Source of the DNA: Chryseobacterium lathyri | Lineage (GTDB): Bacteria > Bacteroidota > Bacteroidia > Flavobacteriales > Weeksellaceae | DNA: 64,000 bases | NCBI RefSeq assembly: GCF_003290185.1 | Contig: NZ_QNFY01000016.1 | Span: forward strand, 25,060-89,059 | Direction of reading: 5' to 3' | Shown here: one piece after another, positions 35,691 to 45,019 of the stretch | Layout: each line of letters starts with the position of its first letter | How positions within the stretch are numbered: position 1 is the stretch's first letter | Notes under the pieces: model-generated | Databases searched by the model: none | What the model was told of the DNA's origin: nothing | Seen by the model: only the letters and a program-made list of their open reading frames with translations | Program-made: the position numbers and the translations under genes

Positions 35691-37829
35691 TTAAGGCATC
35701 TTTTTAAAACCTTCCGCTTTTATTTTCCATGAACCGTCTTTTGGAAAACCCGGAAATTCTCCTTTGGAGCTGTCCCAACCTTCAAGCATCATGGCAACAG
35801 CCGTTAATACCCCTCCGTTTCCGGGAAGATAAATACGGAGACGTTTATCCTGGAAATTATGACCGTTTTTAAGATAGGTATTAGTCTGAATGTTCATGAA
35901 AAGCGCATCCAGAGCTTTATTTGGAAGTCCTAGTCTTGCGGCATTCATGGCTGTCATTGGGAAATCCCAACCCCACGTATGTTCCCAGTTCCATCTTTCC
36001 CAAACGATGTCCAGTGTGTTTTTCATGATTTTTTTATCCAATTTCGGAGATTCGGGAACCATTCCTAATGCTCCCAAAACAGCAGGGTGATCAGTCATCC
36101 ATTTGGGAAAAGTGAAAGAATCTTTTGCGGATTCGGTTGACAAATAAACACCATCCTGAACAGGAATCGGGGCCAATTTTGTAATAACCTCATCCCATTT
36201 TTTATCTCTCGGCTGTCCCAATCTTTCTTTCCATTGCTGAGCAATTTTCAGCGCCCAATCCCAATAAGCTACTTCATAAGTCGGGTTATATGTATCTTTT
36301 GCAGGGAAAACTTCCTGTGCCGGAATGACGCCTTTTCCGAGATTATAGCGGTTCTTCTCTTTATCATAATGAGCATAATCTGCCATAAATTCAGCGGTTG
36401 CAAAAATCAGGTCCTTATATTTTTCCAAAACTTTCTTGTCCTGTTTGTCGCGGTACAGAAGTTCGGTCATATAGATGATATGCGGCTGTTCCCAGATCAG
36501 GAATGCTGCTACAGAAGACGGACTTTCATTTCCTTCATTATCAGACATTTTAATCCATCTTACGCCTTTGTAGCCTTGTCTTTCTGCTAATTTTTTTGCT
36601 TTTTCAAAAGTCCTGAAATAATAATCCAATTGTTTTTCCAAGATCTCAGGTCTTCCCCATAAAGCGTAGTGAACACCATGCCACCAATGCATTTCTGTGT
36701 GTGGTTTTCCGTACCAGCTGTTGAAAGTTAACCCTGTTTCCTGTGGCGGATTGCTTCCTCCGCATTGTACTTTGGTTAAATACTCTGATAGAACAACCCG
36801 GCGTTCCAATTCGTTCGCTCTTGGGTCTGTACTTCCTTCAAAATCAACTGCTGCACCGCTTTTCCAGAAAGATTCCCATCCTGAAGTGCTTTCTTTTTCT
36901 GCATCAGCAAATAATGTTTTACTGCTTTTCGGATTTTTAGCTGAAAACTCAACGCTTAATTCTATTTTTTTGTTTTTTGAAGACGGTTCGAATACAAAAT
37001 AATGTTTTCCCGCTTCACGTAATTTTCCTTCTGTAAAATAAAACTGAGTATAATAATCTGCACTCTGCAACTGATGATGAATTAAGCCTTGCGTTGATTG
37101 TGAAGAGACAATTTTTGTCGTATGATCATTTTCATTGCCATAAAAAGCGGCATCATCTAAAAACTGTCCGGTAGGAGAAGGGTAGCGTGCGAAAACTTTC
37201 AACCTGTTTTGAGCAATTAAATCAGACTCAATTTTAATTCCGATTTTATCAGAATTCTGAAAAGAAGCCGTCCATACTTTTACAGGTATTCCGTCCAGTG
37301 AGAATTCACTTGTTATAATTCCTGTCCAAAGATCAATTTTTTGATTAATGTTTGTCAGATCTGAAATTTTTGCTTTCTGACCATCTTTTTTAAGCAGTTC
37401 AATACCGATATTTCCTAATTGCAGACGATGTTTGTTAACTCTGAAATACTCAACGGCTTCTTTATTTCGTTCAGGCTCTTTCAGTTGCACACTGTACAGT
37501 GCTTTACGTCCTTCATTGTTGAAATCGTATGCTTTTAATGTTTCTTCAAATTTATAATCTTTAGTATTTGGAAAGCTGTTCCAGCCCCACTCAGACTGCG
37601 TTCCCAAAGAAACACCGTTTTTGTAATATTCGGGGAACGACTGCATTCCGGTGATGTCGACCGTGTAAGCAAATTTTCCGTTTCCGACAGTTAAAGTAGA
37701 TAAGGTATCCGCTTTTGTATTAACCACATTGTGACGCTGGACTACCTTTTTTCGGTCTATTTTCTGGGCAGTTAATGAAGAAAAGCCTATCAGAAAAATG
37801 CCAAGATATACTGCTAATTTTTTACTCAT
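35691..37829 (-). CDS. Secreted putative (alpha/alpha)6-barrel glycosidase, family not recognised
   Basis: 712 residues with a signal peptide ending at SLTAQ. The N-terminal ~270 residues are beta-rich (LTVGNGKFAYTVDITGMQSFPEYY), as in GH65/GH95-type enzymes where a super-sandwich precedes the catalytic barrel. The C-terminal ~400 residues are helical and contain FNSWYGKPHTEMHWWHGVHYALWGRPEIL, GVRWIKMSDNEGNESPSS and WNWEHTWGWDFPMTAMNAARLGLP, patterns of six-hairpin glycosidases. Glu and Asp in the HTEMHWWH and WGWDFP regions are candidate catalytic residues. Located 6 bp after the DUF4450-like gene in a rhamnogalacturonan locus. The substrate is unknown. Confidence 0.75.
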   Translation of the reverse strand: MSKKLAVYLGIFLIGFSSLTAQKIDRKKVVQRHNVVNTKADTLSTLTVGNGKFAYTVDITGMQSFPEYYKNGVSLGTQSEWGWNSFPNTKDYKFEETLKAYDFNNEGRKALYSVQLKEPERNKEAVEYFRVNKHRLQLGNIGIELLKKDGQKAKISDLTNINQKIDLWTGIITSEFSLDGIPVKVWTASFQNSDKIGIKIESDLIAQNRLKVFARYPSPTGQFLDDAAFYGNENDHTTKIVSSQSTQGLIHHQLQSADYYTQFYFTEGKLREAGKHYFVFEPSSKNKKIELSVEFSAKNPKSSKTLFADAEKESTSGWESFWKSGAAVDFEGSTDPRANELERRVVLSEYLTKVQCGGSNPPQETGLTFNSWYGKPHTEMHWWHGVHYALWGRPEILEKQLDYYFRTFEKAKKLAERQGYKGVRWIKMSDNEGNESPSSVAAFLIWEQPHIIYMTELLYRDKQDKKVLEKYKDLIFATAEFMADYAHYDKEKNRYNLGKGVIPAQEVFPAKDTYNPTYEVAYWDWALKIAQQWKERLGQPRDKKWDEVITKLAPIPVQDGVYLSTESAKDSFTFPKWMTDHPAVLGALGMVPESPKLDKKIMKNTLDIVWERWNWEHTWGWDFPMTAMNAARLGLPNKALDALFMNIQTNTYLKNGHNFQDKRLRIYLPGNGGVLTAVAMMLEGWDSSKGEFPGFPKDGSWKIKAEGFKKMP

Positions 37830-37835
37830 ATTTTT

Positions 37836-40800
37836 TTATTTAAGAATAGTGGCACTCATCAATCCGATAACGACATCGTTGCTCACTGCTGTTAATTTTA
37901 TTGATTTTAATTCTCTGTTTGGGTCAATCGGCAGATCCAGAATGGTTGCGGCACCTCCTTCAACAGACCGACTGCTCACTCCTTTAATTTCCGAATATTT
38001 CGTTAAACTTCCTCCTTTGTACAATTCCCCGGTTTTCAGCTGAACCCGGTACGGAATTTTATCATCCGGAATTTCAAAAGCAAAATTATCGTCAAACAAA
38101 TCCTGTTCGATAGGCCACCAGTTCACGGGGTTTTTTAGTTCTAATTCTGTACTCGAACCGTCTGAATATTGAACCGTAACCGTTCCGTTGGTAATTTGTG
38201 ACTGCATCGGGTTGGTTGAACCAGCCATCAGAAAATAGACCTTTCTTCCTTTTCCTGTAACAGGGATTTCAACCGATTCCGGAAAATTATCCCATTGACT
38301 TGTAAAGACAATATTTTTCTCTTCGTTATTAATTAAAAAAGGAATTCCTAAGAACTCAAGCTTTCCGTCTTTTCGTTTTTTCATCAGTCCGCTGTCATCA
38401 ATTTGAGTGGTGGTCAGCGGATAGCACCAGTTTCCGATTCCTTGCCATGGAAGCTGCAGGGTAGGGACATTGGGCCGTGGTGAAAGATATTTCTGATTAA
38501 AAATTTCGGTTACTCTTTCATTATATTTTAAGGCTAATGAAACAGGACTGAACTCTCCTTTATTTTCGATTTCCCAATCTGTTATTTCTACATTTTGTTT
38601 GATTCCATCGTACTCAAGCTGAATGAAGTTGGTTCCCTTGCTTAGATTATTTGTTGGAATTTCAATTGATGTATTTTGATTTTTTTGAATTGAAAAAGTT
38701 GTATTTAAATTATCAATATTCAATTTTCCATTGATTGTATTGGATGATTTAGACTGAATTTGCAGTTTTTTATTCACCCATTTTATTTCTAAAGGATATT
38801 GAATATCGACATTCACAGGTTGCCACCATTGCGTTCCATTTTGTTCCAATTGAACGAAAAAAGTTCCTTTTCTTTCTTCTTTCACCAAATTAAATTGATT
38901 GCCGTTTCGTTTTTTAATTAATGCCTGCGGATCGTAGATTTGTTGAATCTTCTTTTTTGAATCTAAATGGAGCTGGAGATTTTCAGAGATATAATTGATG
39001 TAATCTGTCTTTTCGGTTTTTAATTCTTCTCCCGAATATGTAATTTCAATGGAGAATTCTTTTCCTTTTTCTGTTTCTAACTTTACAAAAGGCTGTAAAA
39101 TAGAATTGGGTTGTATCCTCCAATCTGCTTTTTTACCATTTACTGTCACCGATTTTATTTTGGTATGATTAACAGGAATCAGTACATCAAGCGAAACCGG
39201 GTTCATATAATTTGATTTAAGCCAATAATTTGTTTTTTTAGAGTTTCTGTTAAACTTAAATTCCCAATCCGGAAGTTTCAGTTCTGCGAAATTCCAGTCT
39301 TTGGGAAATCCTGGTTTTATGTTGATCTTATTTTCTAGTAATTTTGGGTAAATTCCGAAAAGTCCTTCTGTTAAAGTTCTCGCAGCTACACCAATCGGAT
39401 CGGCAAAATCACGGTACAATTCTCCACGAAAGGCATCATAGTGGGATAATTGCTCAAAATTCCCCGGACTGATTCCATAATACATACTTTCGACCAAATT
39501 GCCTTTCCAAAGTCGATAGGCATCATCATTTCTTCCTGCCTGCCAATACGCTAAAGCAGTTTGTAAATTCTCGGCCAAGGCCACATTGTTGATCGACCAA
39601 TCATAAGGCTGCCAGTTGGTGGTGGAAAGTGTGTAATAATTTTTATTAATTTCACCTTTTACTGTTACGGGAATCTTCGGAATGTGATTGTTGATGTATT
39701 GCGTGTTTTGATAATCTTCAAATTCATTTAAAATATAAGCATCCGAAACATGATAAATTGACCATATTCCAGGCTTGTCGTGAAGAATTTTATTACCCAG
39801 GGCATCTTTATATTCAGCAAAATAACCTTTACTTTTAATCCAAAGCTGGTTTTTCATGGCTTTAAAAATGGTTTCAGCTTCTTTTTCGTAAGGGGTGGAA
39901 TCTTCGCCAATGATTTTTGCCAGTTTTGCCATTTCACGGTTGGCTCTGTAATTATAGGCAGAAGTGTGGGTCACTTTTCCGCCTGAATATTGCAAAGCAT
40001 CACTTGCCCAAATTGCAGCATATGCATCATAAAGGCCATCCCGTTTGAAATTTCGTTTTTCCCAATCCATGTGGCGGACCATTGTTGGCCACATTTTTTT
40101 CAAAAAATCCACATCTCCTGTGTAGTTGAAATGAGAAAACATCTGATCAAAGAAAACCAGATTCATATCATAATGATGCGGTTTTGAATTGTCATTGGGA
40201 TTTCTGGAAATATATCCGCTTGAGAACACCGAAGTTCCCATTTTTTCTTTGTGCCTTGCCAGATGCAAAAGTGTATCTATCTCAACGGGTGCGGAATCGG
40301 GTTTTAAAACCTGAGAATTGGAATAGCTTTCAAAGTGTTCTTTTGCACGGTCGTGCCAACTGAGAACATCGGCTGCATAAGCTCCTCGCCAGGCATTTAG
40401 CCTCATCCTCCAGGCAACGGCGCCATGAAGAAACGTAGGGCTTTCCCAAACGCCGTCTGCGGCGATGGCAAGAGTTGCTCCGAAATTATTTAAATCCGGA
40501 TCCGGCGTTTTTAACTGAACACGGTTGATTAATGATAACCGGGATTTTTCGGCTTCGTCAAAAATACTTGTTAGCTGTTCATCTGAAAGATTTTTCTCTG
40601 CTTTTCCTTTTTTTATTTGAATATAAACAGGATTTTTTTGTGTTGAATACGTTGCGTAAATTATTGGAGATTTTTCTGCTTTATATTGTGTAAAATCAGA
40701 TAGTTTTTCCAATGTTTTTGCATCGGCCAATTGTAATGAATTGGTGCTTGAAAAACTTCCATTAATATACTGATTTTCTTTTTTCTTGTTTAAATAAGTA

Positions 40801-41399
40801 AGCTCAAATTGGTTTTTATTGATTTGAAACCGATTGCCTTCACAATATTCCGGAAGCAAATAAAAACCTGCTTCCGGGTCTGCACCGATGTCGCCATTTC
40901 TGCTGAATGTTTTTCCGCTTGCTCCACCATAAACAGCATAGATCTTTGATGCAGGATCAACATTCTCCATTTCCATTTTTAAAATCAAGCCTTCTTCTTT
41001 AGATTGTGCTAAAACCACCAATTTTAAATTTCCATTTCCAAGAATCTGATCTTTAATAGTATAAAGCATCAGGCCAGGACGATAACGGGTTTCAATGCTA
41101 TCGGCCAGAATTAATTTTTTAAATGAATTTCCTTTCTGAATAACAAACTGAAGATTGCCGCCCATTCCGGGAAGATACAATGCAAATTCCGGCAAATCTC
41201 CGGCTTCCACTCTTGAAGCAAGGTTGTTGCCATACAAAGCACGGTTAAAACGGTATTTCCCGTTAACCAACAAAAAATCCCCTTTGTCTTCTTTGTAATG
41301 CAGCTCCCTCTCATTTTTCTGCCAATGTCTGGATTGAGCGAAAGAATGTGAGAATGCAGACAAAATAATAAAGCCTGCTAAAATGGATGTTTTTTGCAT
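37836..41399 (-). CDS. Large secreted DUF4450-like protein, putative six-hairpin glycosidase
   Basis: 1187 residues with a signal peptide ending at HSFAQ. The first part (ELHYKEDKGDFLLVNGKYRFNRALYGNN) matches my recollection of the DUF4450 opening found in Bacteroidota glycan loci. The middle (about 320-700) is a helical barrel with WRMRLNAWRGAYAADVLSWHDRAKEHF, GYISRNPNDNSKPHHYDMNLVFFDQM and VDFLKKMWPTMVRHMDWEKRNFKRDGLYDAYAAIWASDAL, as in (alpha/alpha)6 glycosidases. The C-terminal third is beta-rich. No characterised activity is known to me. It starts one base after the GH28 stop, so the two are tightly coupled. Confidence 0.75.
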   Translation of the reverse strand: MQKTSILAGFIILSAFSHSFAQSRHWQKNERELHYKEDKGDFLLVNGKYRFNRALYGNNLASRVEAGDLPEFALYLPGMGGNLQFVIQKGNSFKKLILADSIETRYRPGLMLYTIKDQILGNGNLKLVVLAQSKEEGLILKMEMENVDPASKIYAVYGGASGKTFSRNGDIGADPEAGFYLLPEYCEGNRFQINKNQFELTYLNKKKENQYINGSFSSTNSLQLADAKTLEKLSDFTQYKAEKSPIIYATYSTQKNPVYIQIKKGKAEKNLSDEQLTSIFDEAEKSRLSLINRVQLKTPDPDLNNFGATLAIAADGVWESPTFLHGAVAWRMRLNAWRGAYAADVLSWHDRAKEHFESYSNSQVLKPDSAPVEIDTLLHLARHKEKMGTSVFSSGYISRNPNDNSKPHHYDMNLVFFDQMFSHFNYTGDVDFLKKMWPTMVRHMDWEKRNFKRDGLYDAYAAIWASDALQYSGGKVTHTSAYNYRANREMAKLAKIIGEDSTPYEKEAETIFKAMKNQLWIKSKGYFAEYKDALGNKILHDKPGIWSIYHVSDAYILNEFEDYQNTQYINNHIPKIPVTVKGEINKNYYTLSTTNWQPYDWSINNVALAENLQTALAYWQAGRNDDAYRLWKGNLVESMYYGISPGNFEQLSHYDAFRGELYRDFADPIGVAARTLTEGLFGIYPKLLENKINIKPGFPKDWNFAELKLPDWEFKFNRNSKKTNYWLKSNYMNPVSLDVLIPVNHTKIKSVTVNGKKADWRIQPNSILQPFVKLETEKGKEFSIEITYSGEELKTEKTDYINYISENLQLHLDSKKKIQQIYDPQALIKKRNGNQFNLVKEERKGTFFVQLEQNGTQWWQPVNVDIQYPLEIKWVNKKLQIQSKSSNTINGKLNIDNLNTTFSIQKNQNTSIEIPTNNLSKGTNFIQLEYDGIKQNVEITDWEIENKGEFSPVSLALKYNERVTEIFNQKYLSPRPNVPTLQLPWQGIGNWCYPLTTTQIDDSGLMKKRKDGKLEFLGIPFLINNEEKNIVFTSQWDNFPESVEIPVTGKGRKVYFLMAGSTNPMQSQITNGTVTVQYSDGSSTELELKNPVNWWPIEQDLFDDNFAFEIPDDKIPYRVQLKTGELYKGGSLTKYSEIKGVSSRSVEGGAATILDLPIDPNRELKSIKLTAVSNDVVIGLMSATILK

Positions 41400-41400
41400 T

Positions 41401-42804
41401 TTATTTTTTTAAATCAGTTAATGGCTTTCCGTTAACAGTGACATTTTTCAGGGTGACATTCTTTAAAAAATCAACATTATAAGGAATTTCAACACCGTTA
41501 ATTTTAGCATTAATCATGGTAAAATCTGTTACCGGAGAAGATTCGTAGGCATCAGAAAGAATGGCATATTTTCCGCCTTTTTTTACGGTCAGGTTTTCTA
41601 CCCAGATGTTTCTGATAGTAGGGATGAAGTTGCCCGGTTTTTCATAATGCATATTGAAACGCACCGCAGCTTCTTTATAAGCGCCTACTTTTGTATTGTA
41701 GAAGAATACATTTTCAATAATTCCGCCGCGGCTTGAACTGGTTTTAATGCGAAGTGCCCTGTCAAGATTTTTACTGTCCATCACATTTCCTATGGCATAA
41801 ATATTTTTTGCTCCGCCTGCAATTTCGCTTCCGATCACTACACCGCCGTGTCCATCTTTCATTTCACAGTTTTCGATGATGTGGTTTTCCGCTGGTTTCC
41901 CGATGCCTCTTCCGTCTTCATCTCTTCCGGATTTTATGGCAATACAATCATCTCCCGTATCAAAATATGAATCTTTGATCCACACATTCTTACACGCTTC
42001 AGGATCGAAACCATCGTTATTAGGACCATGACTGATTACTTTTACTCTTTCTATCAAAACATTTTCACACAATACGGGATTAAGGTTCCACATTGGAGAA
42101 TTTTTCACCAAAACATCCGCCATATAGAAATTTTTACTCTTATAAGGCTGAACGAAATTAGGTCTCAGATAATATCCGTCACCGAATATTCTTTCTCTCG
42201 GATTTTTCTTTTGAGCCATGTATTCATGTAGTTTTGCACGGGCAGGATTTTGTCTTCCCGGACGGGATTCGTTCCATCCATATTTTTTTGCACCACACCA
42301 AAACCACCAATGGTCGTTGTCAGAGTTTCCGTCCAGTGTTCCTTTTCCGGTTATAGCAATATTTTCTTCTTCGTAAGCATAGATCAACGATGAATAATTC
42401 ATGCATTCCATTCCTTCCCATCTTGTGAAAACAATAGGATAATCATTACTGTCCTGACTGAATAAGATCGTTGCATGTTCACTAACATGTAAATCCACAT
42501 TGCTTTTTAAATAAATAGCCCCTGTCAAAAAGATTCCTTTTGGAACGACAACTCTTCCTCCGCCTTCTGCATTGCATTTTTCGATGGCTTTTTTAAAGGC
42601 TTCCGTATTTTTTGTCTTTCCATCGCCAATGGCCCCAAAATCGGTAATTATATAGTCTTGTTTTCTGAAGCTGGGCTTTACAATTTGTTTTTTTAATGTC
42701 TTGATTTCCTTTAAAGGTTGTTCTGAGGAAGTCCAGGGTTTGTATTGCGCCGAAACGGGAATTGACATGATTAATGCGAAAAGTATTAAAGCATATTTTT
42801 TCAT
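41401..42804 (-). CDS. Secreted GH28 polygalacturonase/exo-galacturonidase with canonical active site
   Basis: 467 residues, signal peptide ending at PVSAQ. The domain begins YIITDFGAIGDGKTKNTEAFKKAIEKC, the usual GH28 start. All four active-site motifs are intact: NDGFDPEACKN (about 264-274), DTGDDCIAIKSG (about 282-293), DGHGGVVIGSE (about 318-328) and RALRIKTS (about 349-356). An inserted segment around residues 150-215 is typical of exo-acting Bacteroidota GH28. It releases galacturonic acid from homogalacturonan or rhamnogalacturonan oligomers in the periplasm, feeding the uxa operon. It heads a minus-strand operon with the DUF4450-like and six-hairpin proteins. Confidence 0.93.
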   Translation of the reverse strand: MKKYALILFALIMSIPVSAQYKPWTSSEQPLKEIKTLKKQIVKPSFRKQDYIITDFGAIGDGKTKNTEAFKKAIEKCNAEGGGRVVVPKGIFLTGAIYLKSNVDLHVSEHATILFSQDSNDYPIVFTRWEGMECMNYSSLIYAYEEENIAITGKGTLDGNSDNDHWWFWCGAKKYGWNESRPGRQNPARAKLHEYMAQKKNPRERIFGDGYYLRPNFVQPYKSKNFYMADVLVKNSPMWNLNPVLCENVLIERVKVISHGPNNDGFDPEACKNVWIKDSYFDTGDDCIAIKSGRDEDGRGIGKPAENHIIENCEMKDGHGGVVIGSEIAGGAKNIYAIGNVMDSKNLDRALRIKTSSSRGGIIENVFFYNTKVGAYKEAAVRFNMHYEKPGNFIPTIRNIWVENLTVKKGGKYAILSDAYESSPVTDFTMINAKINGVEIPYNVDFLKNVTLKNVTVNGKPLTDLKK

Positions 42805-42863
42805 AATGTTAGAGAAATATTAGTTGAAGAAGGAGCATTAATATTAAAATCTCTTTCTTTATC

Positions 42864-42908
42864 GCAATCTAAAATAATTATGATTAAAAATTATCCTGCA
42901 CTGTCGGT
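42864..42908 (-). promoter_or_regulatory. Direct-repeat activator site plus -7-like element, second GH28 operon
   Basis: Read on the minus strand: ACCGAC (42908-42903) and CAGGAT (42898-42893), period 10 bp, then 21 bp, then TAGATTGC (42871-42864), a 6/8 match to TAnnTTTG. The start codon is at 42804. The -7 match is the weakest of the six. Confidence 0.5.
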
Positions 42909-42922
42909 ATACAATTCATTAA

Positions 42923-43183
42923 TTGTTTCCGGGGATATTTTGTGATGGGAAGAAGACTTTTCATGTGTTGAAGGACACAAGTGGAAAAACTGCAGGAGAA
43001 TGGATTGATGAAATCGTGTTAATGGCAGTTAAAGGAATGTTGAAAAGCTCAAACCTAACTATTGCACAAGTTGCTGATGAGTTTCATTTTTCCAATGCCT
43101 CTTTTTTCGGGAGATACTTTAAAGCCAGAACAGGACAAACGCCATTGGAATATCGAAGTCTTAAATTGAAAAAAAAGGATTAA
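42923..43183 (+). pseudogene. Remnant of an AraC-family regulator (C-terminal HTH only)
   Basis: The frame encodes HVLKDTSGKTAGEWIDEIVLMAVKGMLKSSNLTIAQVADEFHFSNASFFGRYFKARTGQTPLEYR, which aligns with the end of an AraC/XylS DNA-binding domain: linker helix plus the second helix-turn-helix. The first HTH and the entire sensor domain are missing; sequence before HVLKD (CDGKKTF) no longer resembles the family and the only start is a TTG. I read it as the decayed 3' end of a former regulator gene that once bordered the locus. A short expressed protein is the less likely alternative. Confidence 0.7.
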
Positions 43184-43201
43184 AATAATTAATCCTTTTT
43201 T
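43171..43201. terminator. Bidirectional terminator between AraC remnant and SDR gene
   Basis: Perfect 13-bp inverted repeat AAAAAAGGATTAA (43171-43183) / TTAATCCTTTTTT (43189-43201) with a 5-nt loop. It serves both convergent directions; the stop codon of the AraC remnant lies within the left arm. Confidence 0.8.
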
Positions 43202-43221
43202 AATGATTATAAATATTTATT

Positions 43222-43968
43222 CTATTGGATACTCATTCCGCCATCAATAATCTGTTCTGTACCAGTAAGAAAAGAAGATTCGTCGGAAGCGAGGAATATA
43301 ACAAGGTCGCTTACCTCTTTTGCATCCGCCATCCTTCCCAATGGAATAGCATCGGCAGCGCCACTGCCATCTTCGTCTGTAGCTTCTACCATCATTGGTG
43401 TCTTTATGTAGCCAGGATGTACTGAGTTGGCGCGGATATTTTCCTTCCCATACTCAACTGCAGCAGCTTTGGTCATTCCACGTACAGCAAACTTACTTCC
43501 CATATATGCTAAGCTGGGATAGCCTGGAATTGCAATGATCCCTGCTATTGATGAAATGTTGATAATGGAACCTATACCAGCTTTCTGCATTGATGGGATT
43601 GTATATTTCATTCCGTAAAAGACACCATTTTGATTGATGTCAACAACTTTCTGATATTCTTCCTCAGAAATTTCGGTTATCGTTTTTATGGGTCCAAGTA
43701 TTCCTGCATTGTTTACCAGGACATTGACCGGTCCAAATCTACTTTCCGCCTCTGATATTACTTTTTTCCAGTCCTCTACACTGGTAACATCTTGTTTTAC
43801 AAAAACAGCATTCTCTCCTAATTCATTTGCGATCTTTTGGCCTTTCTCTTCATTAAGGTCAGTAAAGATCACTTTCGCACCTTCAGCTACGAAGGTTCTT
43901 ACATGGGATTCTCCCATGCCCTGTGAGCCACCTGTAATGATGGCCACTTTGCCATTTAATCTTTTCAT
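43222..43968 (-). CDS. Short-chain dehydrogenase/reductase (classical SDR)
   Basis: 248 residues with the full classical SDR set: GGSQGMGE (about 13-20, cofactor loop), FTDLNEE (acidic residue after beta-2, favouring NAD), NNAGILG (about 86-92), the catalytic Ser in INISSIAG, and YMGSKFA (Tyr and Lys, about 155-161). Substrate unknown. It is preceded by an AraC regulator on the same strand, with paired AATATTGAT/ATCAATATT sequences (43992-44000 and 44058-44066) in the gap that could be binding sites. Not part of the pectin locus by gene content. Confidence 0.88.
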   Translation of the reverse strand: MKRLNGKVAIITGGSQGMGESHVRTFVAEGAKVIFTDLNEEKGQKIANELGENAVFVKQDVTSVEDWKKVISEAESRFGPVNVLVNNAGILGPIKTITEISEEEYQKVVDINQNGVFYGMKYTIPSMQKAGIGSIINISSIAGIIAIPGYPSLAYMGSKFAVRGMTKAAAVEYGKENIRANSVHPGYIKTPMMVEATDEDGSGAADAIPLGRMADAKEVSDLVIFLASDESSFLTGTEQIIDGGMSIQ

Positions 43969-43991
43969 ATTGATTTCATTTGATTAATAAA

Positions 43992-44066
43992 AATATTGAT
44001 ATGCATAACACCATGGTCCGTTCTAAAATTCGATCATGCTTTCATATCAACATAAAAATCAATATT
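43992..44066. promoter_or_regulatory. Inverted repeat AATATTGAT ... ATCAATATT upstream of the SDR gene
   Basis: Nine-base perfect arms about 57 bp apart, with a second pair TTGATATG (43997-44004) and CATATCAA (44043-44050) nested inside. Located 24-98 bp upstream of the SDR start. The AraC regulator encoded next to it is a candidate binder. This is a candidate site only. Confidence 0.35.
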
Positions 44067-44125
44067 ACCAAAAATCAACAGGATTTGAAATGTCCAAATC
44101 TTTACATTATTTACCTAATTCTCTA

Positions 44126-45019
44126 CTATTGTAATTCTGCTGCCAGTTGATTTCGATACTTTTTTGGAGAAACATTCATATTTTTTTTAAAGAACTTACT
44201 GAATGAGTAAATATCTTTGAATGATAATTTTTCTGCAATTTCGCCAATGTTATTATCAGAATTCTTAAGTAATAGGATAGACTGGTCTAATATTGCATTT
44301 TGTATTATTTTGCTGGGAGTAATGTTCAGAGAGTTTTGCACGATTTTATGCAGATAATTTACAGTGATATTAAGCTGAAATGCATAATAGTCAAGATTTT
44401 GTTCATGCAGATAGTTTTCACTGACCAACCGCATAAAGCTTTCTACAAGATGATGACTTCTATTAAAAGTGAATTGTTTGGATGAAGGTCTATATTTACT
44501 TATTACCAGATCGGTCTCACTGATAAGAACTAACATCAAGTTCTTAGCCGTTTGCTCCCACAGTTCCGAATTTATAAAGGAAAGGAGATCAAAGATCTTT
44601 GAAAAGAGATCTTGTAAGCGATTGAAATCTTTAGACTTTAAACTATAATATGTCCCGAAACGGCGTTCAAGAAAAGTTTTTTCTGTTATGGATAAAAAAT
44701 GATTATCAAGGGTTTGGATAAATTTTTTATTAAACAGGACAAAAGCACCTTGTGTACCAGGAGAAATTTCAACGATCTTGAGATTCTGATGAGGGCGATA
44801 TATGAAAAAAGAACGCTTCTTATTATCTATATGAAGTAATTCTCCATCAAGTTCCACAACAAGTTGCCCTTTATTAATGATTCCATATGAGAAATAATCA
44901 GGTGTCAGGATAAATGGTTCAAAAGACTCAGGTATATCGGTCAGAAATAAAAAGTCCTCGGTATAATTCCATTTTAGTTCACGAAATGTGATGATATTTT
45001 TAATCGAGTATGGGTCCAT
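44126..45019 (-). CDS. AraC-family transcriptional regulator
   Basis: 297 residues. The C-terminal ~100 residues are the two-HTH AraC domain: LDYYAFQLNITVNYLHKIVQNSLNITPSKIIQNAILDQSILLLKNSDNNIGEIAEKLSFKDIYSFSKFFKKNMNVSPKKYR. The N-terminal part is a cupin-like sensor (GIINKGQLVVELDGELLHIDNKKRSFFIYRPHQNLKIVEI). It likely controls the SDR gene downstream of it on the same strand (157 bp gap). The effector is unknown. Confidence 0.9.
   Translation of the reverse strand: MDPYSIKNIITFRELKWNYTEDFLFLTDIPESFEPFILTPDYFSYGIINKGQLVVELDGELLHIDNKKRSFFIYRPHQNLKIVEISPGTQGAFVLFNKKFIQTLDNHFLSITEKTFLERRFGTYYSLKSKDFNRLQDLFSKIFDLLSFINSELWEQTAKNLMLVLISETDLVISKYRPSSKQFTFNRSHHLVESFMRLVSENYLHEQNLDYYAFQLNITVNYLHKIVQNSLNITPSKIIQNAILDQSILLLKNSDNNIGEIAEKLSFKDIYSFSKFFKKNMNVSPKKYRNQLAAELQ

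Noticed and set aside
36234..36590. A 118-residue plus-strand frame within the six-hairpin glycosidase gene
   Set aside because: It is antisense to a long gene with a signal peptide and operon context, and has no family features.
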